Origin: JABMMZ01 sp044341025
GTDB lineage: Bacteria > Bacteroidota > Bacteroidia > NS11-12g > UBA955
Assembly: GCA_044341025.1 (NCBI GenBank)
Contig: JBIISM010000016.1
Coordinates: forward strand, 1-45,532
Reading direction: 5' to 3'
DNA length: 45,532 nucleotides
The notes beneath the pieces are model-generated. The model ran no database searches. It was given only the letters and a program-made list of their open reading frames with translations, and had not been told where the DNA came from. Every line of letters starts with the position of its first letter. Within the stretch, counting starts at the first letter, position 1. This document shows, piece by piece, positions 1 through 8,600 of the stretch. The position numbers and the translations under genes were made by a program.

Positions 1-222
1 GATCTCTAGAGGGGGTGGCTTCAATTTGAAACGCAACCCAATACGCTTCGTAATAAACGCAAATCGTTGAAAACATAGAGATTACTGGCGTGATCTCTAG
101 AGGGGGTGGCTTCAATTTGAAACGCAAACCAATACGCTTCGTAATAAACGCAAATCGTTGAAAACATAGAGATTACTGGCGTGATCTCTAGAGGGGGTGG
201 CTTCAATTTGAAACGCAAACCA
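1..222. repeat. 91-bp tandem repeat array, 2.4 copies, open at the window edge
   Basis: Units begin at 1, 92 and 183 with GATCTCTAGAGGGGGTGG; the first two are complete and almost identical, and the third stops diverging near 222. The period of 91 is not a multiple of three, so the short reading frame across it is not a coding repeat. At each unit junction TAGAGAT and ATCTCTA (76-82 and 93-99 at the first) form an inverted pair. The array starts exactly at a unit boundary, so more copies probably lie to the left. Function unknown. Confidence 0.9.
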
Positions 223-305
223 ATCTGCTGCGCAGCTTGGTTTTTAACACCCGTCGAAATTCACTCAAGCGCAGAGCCGCTTGGTGAATTTCTTGGGCGT
301 TAAAA
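223..305. repeat. palindromic segment between the 91-bp array and tRNA-Ser
   Basis: This stretch holds a long imperfect hairpin. The arms around 246-267 and 281-300 pair as AAATTCAC with GTGAATTT and CAAGCG with CGCTTG, with further pairing of AACACCC against GGGCGTT at the base. A smaller GC-rich palindrome CTGCGCAG lies near 230-237. It could be a structured transcript or the palindromic end of a repeat element; nothing here codes for protein. Confidence 0.6.
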
Positions 306-332
306 AACCCATAAACCTTCGGTTTATGGGTT
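302..332 (-). terminator. intrinsic terminator of tRNA-Ser
   Basis: On the minus strand, 11 nt after the tRNA CCA end, a perfect 12-bp stem (AACCCATAAACC / GGTTTATGGGTT, 306-332) with a 3-nt loop runs into a stretch of T. This has the form of a rho-independent terminator for the tRNA transcript. Confidence 0.8.
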
Positions 333-343
333 GCGTTTCAAAT

Positions 344-431
344 TGGCGGAGAGTGAGAGATTCGAACTCTCGATACCTTGCGATATACACGCTTTCCAAG
401 CGTGCTCCTTAAGCCACTCGGACAACTCTCC
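344..431 (-). tRNA. tRNA-Ser, anticodon GGA
   Basis: Read on the minus strand the gene starts GGAGAGT at 431 and its acceptor arm closes with ACTCTCC at 354-348, followed by discriminator G and an encoded CCA (346-344). The anticodon loop, stem ACGCTT/AAGCGT, shows GGA at 397-395, which reads UCC and UCU. A long variable arm makes the gene 88 nt, as expected for class II serine tRNAs. The T arm GAGAGTTCGAATCTCTC is intact. The sequence directly after CCA also occurs, inverted, in the 91-bp repeat. Confidence 0.95.
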
Positions 432-564
432 GTTTTCAAAGTGGGATGCAAAATAAATGTATTTTTATCATTTTGTCATTACTCAATTACATTTCTGTCT
501 TTAATTCCGAAATCATACAAATCTGTTCAATCAAAAATCAATCTTTATTCTTCCTTTTTCAAGT

Positions 565-572
565 TATATTTG
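565..572 (+). promoter_or_regulatory. candidate -7 box TATATTTG
   Basis: This matches the Bacteroidota sigma-A -7 consensus TAnnTTTG and ends only 4 nt before the ATG at 577, so transcription would begin at or next to the start codon. No good -33 TTG is visible at the usual spacing, which lowers confidence. Confidence 0.45.
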
Positions 573-576
573 CAAA

Positions 577-1176
577 ATGAAGTTTTCTGACCCAAAAAAC
601 ATTCAATTGCCAATTGTTGATGTCCGTGTTCCCGATATTTTTGAACGTGGTTTTATTCCTAAGAGCATTAACGTTGGACTGAATGGTCCTTTCGAAGAGC
701 GATTCTCAGCGCTATTTCCCGATAAAAACCAAGCCCTTTTAATTGTTTCTGACAAAAACGAAGAAGCCAATACAAGACTAACAGATATAGGCTATAAAAA
801 CTTAGAATTTTTACCCAATGGTTTTAAATCCTACCAAGACTTCGAACTTCCAATTGATATCGTTATCAGCATAACACCTGAAGAATTTGAGCTTGACCTT
901 AACTTTAATGAGGAAATGGTTATTGATGTGCGCATCGAAGAAAAATACCACGCCGGCCACGTCCTCGATGCATTGAGTTTTCCTGTAACTGAACTTGAAG
1001 CCAAACTCGACAGTATACCGAAAGACCGTGTATGCTATGTTTACTGTGGCGGCGGATACAGCAGCATGATAGCTTCTAGTATTTTGAGGAAAAATGGTTA
1101 CCTTTTGGTTAAAAACGTGTATGGTGGAATCACCAAAATTAGCGAAACCCGCGTGCCAATTATTCCGAGTAAATAG
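577..1176 (+). CDS. tandem rhodanese-domain protein
   Basis: The 199-residue protein has two rhodanese-type (sulfurtransferase) domains and no signal peptide, so it is probably cytoplasmic. The first domain, about residues 10-90, opens with the characteristic VDVRVPDIFERGFIPKS but has no cysteine at the expected loop and is probably inactive. The second, about 100-195, opens with VIDVRIEEKYHAGH and has the active-site loop CGGGYSS, with Cys as the presumed persulfide carrier. The pair resembles the C-terminal double rhodanese module of metallo-beta-lactamase/rhodanese fusions such as persulfide dioxygenases, but the hydrolase half is absent here. Its stop codon abuts the TTG start of the next gene, so the two are probably co-transcribed. 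Substrate is not predictable from the sequence. Confidence 0.85.
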   Translation: MKFSDPKNIQLPIVDVRVPDIFERGFIPKSINVGLNGPFEERFSALFPDKNQALLIVSDKNEEANTRLTDIGYKNLEFLPNGFKSYQDFELPIDIVISITPEEFELDLNFNEEMVIDVRIEEKYHAGHVLDALSFPVTELEAKLDSIPKDRVCYVYCGGGYSSMIASSILRKNGYLLVKNVYGGITKISETRVPIIPSK

Positions 1177-2715
1177 TTGAAAAAAGAACCTCTATACAAG
1201 CTTTTGTTTTTTGCTGTCATATGGATAGCATTTTCATCTGCCAGTGGGGTGTTTCAACATTTTCAAAAACTTCCAATGGGCGTGCACCAAAGTGCGCAAT
1301 GCGATAGGGCTTCTTTGGCTCAAAATTATTACTATGGTGGCATGCGTTTTTTTTACCCTGAGGTAAACGAGAACCGGTGTATAGATGGCATTGTTTCCTG
1401 CGAGCTTCCTTTACCCGCATTCCTTGCCGCTTGTAGCTATAAACTATTTGGATTCGACGAATTTCATTTCAGACTTATTACATTTTTGTTTTATAGTTTT
1501 GGCATGTTTGCCTTGTTTTTGTTGTTTAACACCAGAATGAACAAAACCATGTCAATGGCTCTGCTGTTAATATTGCAACTGTCACCAATCCTCTTATTCT
1601 ATGGTGCTAATTTTATTCCAGACATTTGTTCATTAGGTCTTGCATTTCTTGCTTGGTATTGCTTTTTTAAACTCTACATACAACACCCATTTGAACCAAA
1701 TACAAAAGCATTAGGGATGCACATACTTTTTGTCGTTTCATTAGGTTTGTCTGTTGCCATTAAAACCACTTCCCTTATTCAATTTATAAGCATCCTTGGT
1801 CTTTTGGTCTTTTCTTATCTTCCTTTTTTGAAAATCAAAATTCCACAAAGAAGAACTTTAAGCATTTCCCTCATGCTTGCATTTACAATTCCTTTGTCTT
1901 GGTTTTTATGGAGCAAGTACCTTTCACTTACCCATAACAGCCAGTATTTTATGATGAGTTTGCCCCATTCAGAATCATGGGATAAATATTTTGAAGCCTG
2001 GGCGGTGTATCTTGCCAATTGGCCTCCACAAGCCCTATCGTATCCAATTATTTACATTGCAGCTTCATTGTTAATCCTGCTTGTTTTTTTAAAGAAATTT
2101 ATCCAAACAGAATTGTATTTTTTGTCCATTTTAAATTCAATTGGGAGTGTTCTTTTTCTGGTTTTAATGATAGAACAGTTTAAGTACCACGACTACTACT
2201 TCATTTGTCTATTTCCAGTTTTTGCACTCAATTGGTTGGCTTTATCCGATGCCATCAAAAAAATTCCTCATCGTTTTTGGTGGATTAAAATTGCCATATT
2301 CATTGGTGTTTTAATTTCTTTGAACTTTCAATTTTACACAGGCAGAAAAAACCTCGAAGAACGCTATACTGAAGGCAATTATTGGGAGCAATCTCACCAC
2401 CGTTCTGCAGACATAGACAGCTTTAGATTGAAAATAAAAACCTTAGGCATTAACCGCAACAATTGTGTTCTTGTCGGTTATGACCCATCCCCTAACAACC
2501 TACTTTATCTTCTGCATTTAAGAGGGCACAGATTGTCCAAAGACCACGACCAAAACAGAATTAATGATGTATTAAACAGCTCACACCCTCAGTATTTTAT
2601 TAGCAACGATTCTACCCTCACCCAACAGCTAAAAACCAGTGCTGTTCAAACAAAATTTTTACTTAAATACAAATACCTCGAATTGTATAAAATTGAATAC
2701 GACTCTACTCAATAA
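1177..2715 (+). CDS. GT39-like integral membrane glycosyltransferase (GT-C fold)
   Basis: A 512-residue polytopic membrane protein with roughly ten hydrophobic segments. After the first helix the loop HQSAQCDRASLAQNYYYGG resembles the first periplasmic loop of ArnT/PMT-type GT-C enzymes, where an acidic residue is catalytic. These enzymes transfer sugars from polyprenyl-phosphate donors to lipids, proteins or polysaccharides; acceptor and donor here are unknown. The C-terminal 120 residues are soluble and probably periplasmic. Translation must start at TTG 1177, directly after the TAG of the rhodanese gene, so the two are likely coupled. A bidirectional terminator follows at once. The family call rests on topology and the N-terminal loop, not on an alignment. 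Confidence 0.7.
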   Translation: MKKEPLYKLLFFAVIWIAFSSASGVFQHFQKLPMGVHQSAQCDRASLAQNYYYGGMRFFYPEVNENRCIDGIVSCELPLPAFLAACSYKLFGFDEFHFRLITFLFYSFGMFALFLLFNTRMNKTMSMALLLILQLSPILLFYGANFIPDICSLGLAFLAWYCFFKLYIQHPFEPNTKALGMHILFVVSLGLSVAIKTTSLIQFISILGLLVFSYLPFLKIKIPQRRTLSISLMLAFTIPLSWFLWSKYLSLTHNSQYFMMSLPHSESWDKYFEAWAVYLANWPPQALSYPIIYIAASLLILLVFLKKFIQTELYFLSILNSIGSVLFLVLMIEQFKYHDYYFICLFPVFALNWLALSDAIKKIPHRFWWIKIAIFIGVLISLNFQFYTGRKNLEERYTEGNYWEQSHHRSADIDSFRLKIKTLGINRNNCVLVGYDPSPNNLLYLLHLRGHRLSKDHDQNRINDVLNSSHPQYFISNDSTLTQQLKTSAVQTKFLLKYKYLELYKIEYDSTQ

Positions 2716-2747
2716 AAAAAGGCCAATGCTATTGCACTGACCTTTTT
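2716..2747. terminator. bidirectional intrinsic terminator between convergent genes
   Basis: AAAAAGGCCAATGC and GCACTGACCTTTTT form a 14-bp stem with two imperfect positions and a 4-nt loop. An A-run on one side and a T-run on the other let it serve both the plus-strand membrane glycosyltransferase and the minus-strand beta-propeller gene. Confidence 0.8.
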
Positions 2748-2769
2748 AATTAATTTCTTAAAAAGCGAT

Positions 2770-5427
2770 CTACTCATTCACAATTCTTAATGCAATGGTT
2801 CCATTAACCAACAAAGTATAAATGCCCTTAGGCAAGTTATTGATTTGGTAAACTTTCTCGGAAACTTCCACAAGATTGCATTCAATTATAGATCCTTTTA
2901 AATCGAATAAAACGACACTATTTATAGTAAAATCGGAATTTATAGTCACCGAACCTTCACTAGGAACAGGATAAACTTTCGCATAATTAAATTTACTTTC
3001 TTGCTGCACATTGCTTGCTTTTTCTATGGCAAAAAACCAGCTACCTGTATCCACACCTGCATAGTATTTACCGAAGGTATCTAAGAGCGCATTGCCTGGC
3101 AATTTGATGCCGATTCTTGAACCTTTATTAAATCTATTCTTAGGCGTAAAACGAAGCACTCTTCCGTCAAAATGCACACTGGTATCAGACATCGAAATGC
3201 TTTCTTTCAAAACCTTGTTCTCATACACCAAAATATTTTTAACGCTGTCTAATGTTAGATCACGGTCAAATGTAACACTTAGGTTTGCATTGGTTTTAAT
3301 GTTGATGGCGTTCTTACTAGGGGTATAACTTACCACACTCGGATATTGATAGGTTCTAAAATACCAATCTGCATAATTTAAATTCGCCGCATTGGTGCCA
3401 AACGTGTCAACAAAACAAGAATCCATAGCTATTGAAACCAAGGCATTGGAACCAAACTGAACGATTGGCGTAATGCGAACGGTATTGTTTGTGATTGATA
3501 TGCGGCTTGATGCGATGGGAATAATTTCTTTTATATTTCCATTTTCATAGAGGGTAATATTGCCAGTATTTCGCTTGTAAATCTTCTCATTGTAAACCAA
3601 TTGTGGAAACACATTCAAGGCAACCATATTTGTTTGGTGCGCAGGGAAATTAGAGGTAATCTTTGGTGCAATTGAAATGGTATTAAAATGCCAAACAACA
3701 GTGTCTATACCTTTCTTCAATAAATTGTTAGAAGAATCAGAAACCAATCCAATTGGCAAAACAACAGCAATTCTAGAGTTGACCGGAAATGGTTTTATAT
3801 GCGAAATAAACATTGAATCGTTCTTGATTTTAATCAAATCGCTGCTGATGCTGATGCTTTCCAAGAAAACATTGTTGCTGTATATATTGATGCTGCTGTT
3901 GCGTTTTAGAACGGACTCACTAAATTTAACCTGTAGTGTTGCATTCTGCTTTACATTAACTTCATTTGATTTCGGTGAAAATGCACTCACCACGGGTGGT
4001 ATATTTTCATATGTGCATGAATATGGATATGAGCTGCGCTCCATAGTTCCAAATGAACTTAAGGTTCTATTTTTAAACGCTGGGTGGCTGCTCGGGTAAA
4101 ATGAACACCTGAATACCGAATTATTTCCAGCCGCTTGGCCATCTGTTTGTATGGTCGTTGCATTCACTGGGTTTCGGAATTGCCATACCAACTTTTTATT
4201 TGCTGTCACTTCAAACAAGCGGCCTTGAACACCGCTGCATATCAATACATTTCCGTTCGGCAGCATTTCTGCCCCTGAAATAATTTGAGAATAAAATTTC
4301 GTTTTTATAGAATCTGTATACATCCAGGCTGCATTAGATGGTCCATAAGGTGTATTGTAGATATAAGATCCGTTGGACAAAATTGGCGTGCGGATGATAT
4401 CGACAGATGAATAAGCGGTGTCTCTTCCCCAACCATTGTTAAAGAGCATGATACTGCCCGAATCGCGCATGCCGCCCGGAATCCAGCGGGCATTGTGTTG
4501 TTTAAATAATTTGCGGTCGCTGTTCGAACCTTTTCTATACGCTTGAGGATTTCCCCATCTGTAAAGAAAGTCACCTCCCTTGTTGTAAGTTCCACCTGCA
4601 TGGCTTGCGGCCTCGGCCAATGTGGTGCTGTGGTCGATAATCCAAATCTCTGAAATATTGTGGGCACTGATAACAATTTGGTCTAATTTAGCATTGTAAT
4701 CCAATGAGTTTGCATGTATCCAATCGTTGGTTTGTAAATTCAATGCATAGTTCATATCCATTCTTTCAGGGTGGATATCCACTTGTCCGTAATGGATTAA
4801 TGTAGAATCAATATCTTGAATGGTGTGGTCTAATAAGTCCCATTGCCATACCACTTCTGCACTGTCTTTGCCAATAGGTTTTAATTCAATAATGCGCTCT
4901 GACCATAGGTCTGTTTGATTTATACTAAAATTCAAACCCGACCTACCATAAGACATGGCCTTATTTTTAGAAATACTGTGCCAAGCCAATACCAAAATAT
5001 TTCCATTGGGCATTGGTCTAATATCGTGGTGCTGACATAAAGAATCATTGAATACTTTGTAAGACCACACCATATTTCCATCCCAGTCATACTCCTCTAT
5101 CATTCCACCTCTTCCACCGGCAAACCCAAAAACCGTATCGGTATAGGTTCCCGCTTTCAATAAATGTCCATTGTCCTTAAGATAAAGTGAAAGACCTGGC
5201 GTGTATTGCGTTTTCCAAGTATGGACTTTCTGACCACACTTGTTGATAAGATACGTTGTGTCGACACCAATAGGCGAGAACAAAACATAGCCACTTTCTA
5301 AATTTCCAGAAATCTTTTTGGTTAAACCCAAAGTTTTGGTTTGTGAAAAAAGTGGTAAACATAAGACAAGTAGAACGGTGCTTACTAGGCACTTTTGCAA
5401 GTAAAGATAATGTTGTGAAACTTTCAT
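2770..5427 (-). CDS. arylsulfotransferase-like beta-propeller with Ig-like domains and T9SS sorting domain
   Basis: 885 residues with an N-terminal signal peptide (about 1-29, ending LFSQ). Residues 35-470 resemble the ASST (arylsulfate sulfotransferase) propeller family: repeated tryptophan-rich blades such as VHTWKT, MVWSYKV and VVWQWDL, and conserved His sites in QHHDIRPMPNGN, DWIHANSLDY and KQHNARWIPGG. Three Big_5-type Ig-like modules follow at roughly 480-800, each opening with a PxxVSxxP-like strand. The last 68 residues, from VYPVPSEGSV at 818, are a type A T9SS sorting domain, so it should be exported and cleaved or anchored outside the cell. Family members include real sulfotransferases and uncharacterised relatives; activity here is not proven. 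A promoter lies 27 nt upstream. Confidence 0.85.
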   Translation of the reverse strand: MKVSQHYLYLQKCLVSTVLLVLCLPLFSQTKTLGLTKKISGNLESGYVLFSPIGVDTTYLINKCGQKVHTWKTQYTPGLSLYLKDNGHLLKAGTYTDTVFGFAGGRGGMIEEYDWDGNMVWSYKVFNDSLCQHHDIRPMPNGNILVLAWHSISKNKAMSYGRSGLNFSINQTDLWSERIIELKPIGKDSAEVVWQWDLLDHTIQDIDSTLIHYGQVDIHPERMDMNYALNLQTNDWIHANSLDYNAKLDQIVISAHNISEIWIIDHSTTLAEAASHAGGTYNKGGDFLYRWGNPQAYRKGSNSDRKLFKQHNARWIPGGMRDSGSIMLFNNGWGRDTAYSSVDIIRTPILSNGSYIYNTPYGPSNAAWMYTDSIKTKFYSQIISGAEMLPNGNVLICSGVQGRLFEVTANKKLVWQFRNPVNATTIQTDGQAAGNNSVFRCSFYPSSHPAFKNRTLSSFGTMERSSYPYSCTYENIPPVVSAFSPKSNEVNVKQNATLQVKFSESVLKRNSSINIYSNNVFLESISISSDLIKIKNDSMFISHIKPFPVNSRIAVVLPIGLVSDSSNNLLKKGIDTVVWHFNTISIAPKITSNFPAHQTNMVALNVFPQLVYNEKIYKRNTGNITLYENGNIKEIIPIASSRISITNNTVRITPIVQFGSNALVSIAMDSCFVDTFGTNAANLNYADWYFRTYQYPSVVSYTPSKNAINIKTNANLSVTFDRDLTLDSVKNILVYENKVLKESISMSDTSVHFDGRVLRFTPKNRFNKGSRIGIKLPGNALLDTFGKYYAGVDTGSWFFAIEKASNVQQESKFNYAKVYPVPSEGSVTINSDFTINSVVLFDLKGSIIECNLVEVSEKVYQINNLPKGIYTLLVNGTIALRIVNE

Positions 5428-5453
5428 ACGGAGAACTAAGTTATATTGTTCTA

Positions 5454-5487
5454 CAAATATAAGTAAATGTTCAGTAAACTATTCCAA
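5454..5487 (-). promoter_or_regulatory. candidate promoter of the ASST-like gene
   Basis: On the minus strand a TATATTTG -7 box (5461-5454) matches TAnnTTTG. A TTTG at 5488-5485 sits 23 bp upstream, at the long end of the spacing accepted for the -33 TTG element. The predicted leader is about 20 nt. Confidence 0.55.
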
Positions 5488-5664
5488 ATGAAGGCGATGC
5501 GTTTTTTATTGGCACTAAATGAATTGTGGAGAACCTGCTTTTTTAAAAAAGTATGTCATTTTTTTGCTTAAATAACATCATCCATCCAATGCCAAATAAC
5601 GCTAAAAGCCTCTTTAATAGCAACTTAAATGCATGAAAATCAATTAATTTTAAATGTGCATAAA

Positions 5665-8600
5665 CTATTGAATGGTATACCTCAGTTTTACGCCAAAATT
5701 GGTCAAAGCCGTTGGGAATGCATTCGATGCATGCGGTTTAGATGCACGACGCTCATAGTAAATATTCAAGTTGACGTTCTTGTTGACCATGTAGTTGATG
5801 TTTGGCTGTATCATAACCACCCTCTGGCCACTTTGAATGGTGTTTGAGTTCAAATCAACCTGCCTGATTACAGTAAAATTATTCTGAATGCTAATGCGCA
5901 TATCCATCAATAAATCATTTTCCAAGTATATTTTCTTGCCATTTACTTTGATTGGAATTTTAACCCCACTGGTTCTATAACTCAAATTAAATGAAAAGTC
6001 TTTTGACGTTAGCTCGGTTAAAATTGCGTTTGGTACAGACAATGAAACATTTCTCGAACGGTTGATTTTAAACCCGCCTGTAATGCCCGATTTGGTGGTA
6101 ACGTCTATGCCAATTAATGGACTAAACTGCTCTCTAATATTTACATTGTTGATGTTGTACTGACTCACCAAGTCCTTGCCGCCTCTTGCCGTATCGTTCG
6201 GGTTGTAATACAAGTTGCTGGTGTATCCACCAATATTGTAGGTTCCTGAGTAACGGTGTTGCAAGGTTATATTGGTAAATATTTTGCCAAGCGCTTTAAT
6301 CTTACTTAAGCCATTGTAATTGATGTTCCAGTTTGGCAATGGAAGACTTCTAAATGGGCTCAAAGAAACCTTCGATTGATTAATGCCTGTGTAGGCAGCA
6401 AAGAAAGCCGGAATCAAAGTGTTTTGTGCCTTAGCGCCATATCCATAATAGTATTTGCCACCATTGGTCTTGTCAATACCCTTAAGAGCAACCCTTCCAT
6501 CTTCATTGGCTTGCCTTTGTGATACCACAAATCTAAAGTTTTCAAAATTTTGGTAATTTGTACTTTCCCAATTATTCTTTGCACTTGCTTTGTCATTGGC
6601 CGTTTGGATAAAAATACCAGTCATTGTAAAGTTTCCGGTTTCCCTCAACGACAAGTCTCTCCATTGACCTGCAATGTTTTTGTATTCTCCGGTGGTGTCA
6701 TATCTAAACAACGTTTGCAAGGTATTTGATCGACTCAAATTAAAATTCATTTGAATTCTAAAGTCTTTCATAGGCTCTAAAGTTGCACTGCCTTGAATGG
6801 TTTTGATGTGGTTCTGAGAGTAGAAATTATTAACCCTTACATCATTGGTCAAAGCACCCATCTGCGCTAAATTGTATCGAATGTCTTCATTCTGACTACC
6901 GAGTATAAACGGTATTCCCGGTACTGAATGCGCAAAGTTTTGGCCAAAATAGTCAATTTGGTGGACGAATCCTGGCAACACGATTCCATCTCTTAAGGTA
7001 TAATTGACGTTGGCATTTCTCACCATCATCAAGGCTCTTAAAAATCCAGTTCCAAAAGCTTGTTTTTCTTTCTTGTTTTTTTCTGTTGCGGCTGATCCTT
7101 TGTCATCAGCGGCAGGCCCTCCAGCCTTGGCTTTCTTTGTGCCTTGGTTGATGCGGCGCAACAATGGAATTTTATTGTATAGGGACACAAAATTAAACTG
7201 AGTGTTCAAGGTTAACTCACGGCTGTTTTGAATGGTATTCCCTAATGTTGAATAGGCTGGTGGAGCTTGGGTCCATCCATAATTTGCACCATATCTCGCA
7301 GTTGAAGTTATCCAATTTAAAATACCAACTTTATCAAAAGGCAATGAATAGTTAAAGTTTGCTATTTGGTTAAAGTCTCTCATCCTACCCAAAGCCCAGA
7401 AGTCGTTGCGGACAGAGTCTTTCTTTTCTTGGGTGTTCAATTGCCCAAATGGTTCTTGAATACGCGAATTAACAGTAGCAGAGTAGTCTAATTTTAAATT
7501 TTTAGTGATTGGATAATTGACATTGTAAACCCTTTGAATGGTAAAATTCTTATCGAACAGTCGTGGCGTTAACTGCTTAAACAAATCATTGTTCCTGGCC
7601 AACATTTCAGAATAGTAACGGTCGACATCCATGCGGATTGAAATGTTTTGCGGAAGTGCACGGACATTAAAATCTCTGATTAAAGCCAAATGTTTGCTCT
7701 TTATAAACTTAAATGGCTCCCATGGCTTTGATTTCGGACTGTACATGTAACCCAAGCTGCCGTGGTACGTTTTGCTGTATTGTTGCTCAACTTGAATGTT
7801 GCGTTTTTGAAGGTAAATATACGAATAGGTAAAGTTAAAATTCGATATACTCCAAGGCATTAGTTTACCTGAACCCGTTTGGTTTTTTCTAACGTTTGTA
7901 AAGTTTACACTATACCTTGTATTGTAATCTTCAGCATTGCGCAAGACCTGTTTCTTTTGGTCATCAGGCAAACGCTCAACTGCTGTTTTTAACTCAATAT
8001 CTGGATTTAACGGATTGAATTTCGGTCTAACAATTGTTCCACTGTAGCCAACAAACATCGGTATGTTATAACCTGACTTTTGAGGGAAGAATTTCCCTAA
8101 TTCAAAACTTGATGCCAAGTCAAATTGATAATTGTCTGCCAAATTTCTTTCGTTCAGTCTTTTGTCAATTCCGCCAAAACCAATCGTTGAAATATTTCCT
8201 GAGGCTGAAAGTGTTGCAAAATCTGCCATTTGGGCAACCACTCTGCTGGTTGCAGCCCAGCCACCTTTGTTGGTAATGTCTGTAACGCGCAGTTCGTTAA
8301 ACCAAACCTCACCGCATTTTGCTAGGTCGGTATTGTTTCTAACCCCCAACATAATGGTGCGCACATTACTCAAATCGGGCAGGCCTAATACTGTAATCTT
8401 ATGCCCTTTGTCGTTGTAATAAAAGAAAGGTCTTGTTAGCTGCACATTGCTTTCACTTCTCTTGTTCTTGGCATTAAACAAATCGGACAATTCAAAATCA
8501 AATGCATTTTCAGATTTCCAAATTTGGTCTGCTGAATACGTGCCATCTGGGGTCATCTTTAACGGAATTTCATATTCGTAATAGTTTCCTACCAAATCCG

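Noticed and set aside
21..218. 65-codon minus-strand frame over the 91-bp repeat
   Set aside because: The repeat period is not a multiple of three, so the encoded peptide is not a true repeat, and it has no familiar features.
1..222. 91-bp units as a CRISPR or as IS ends
   Set aside because: The whole unit is repeated without variable spacers, and no transposase is present in the window.
5629..5661. Imperfect hairpin ATGCA...TGCAT after sprA as a terminator
   Set aside because: The stem is AT-rich and interrupted, and no T-tract follows on the minus strand.
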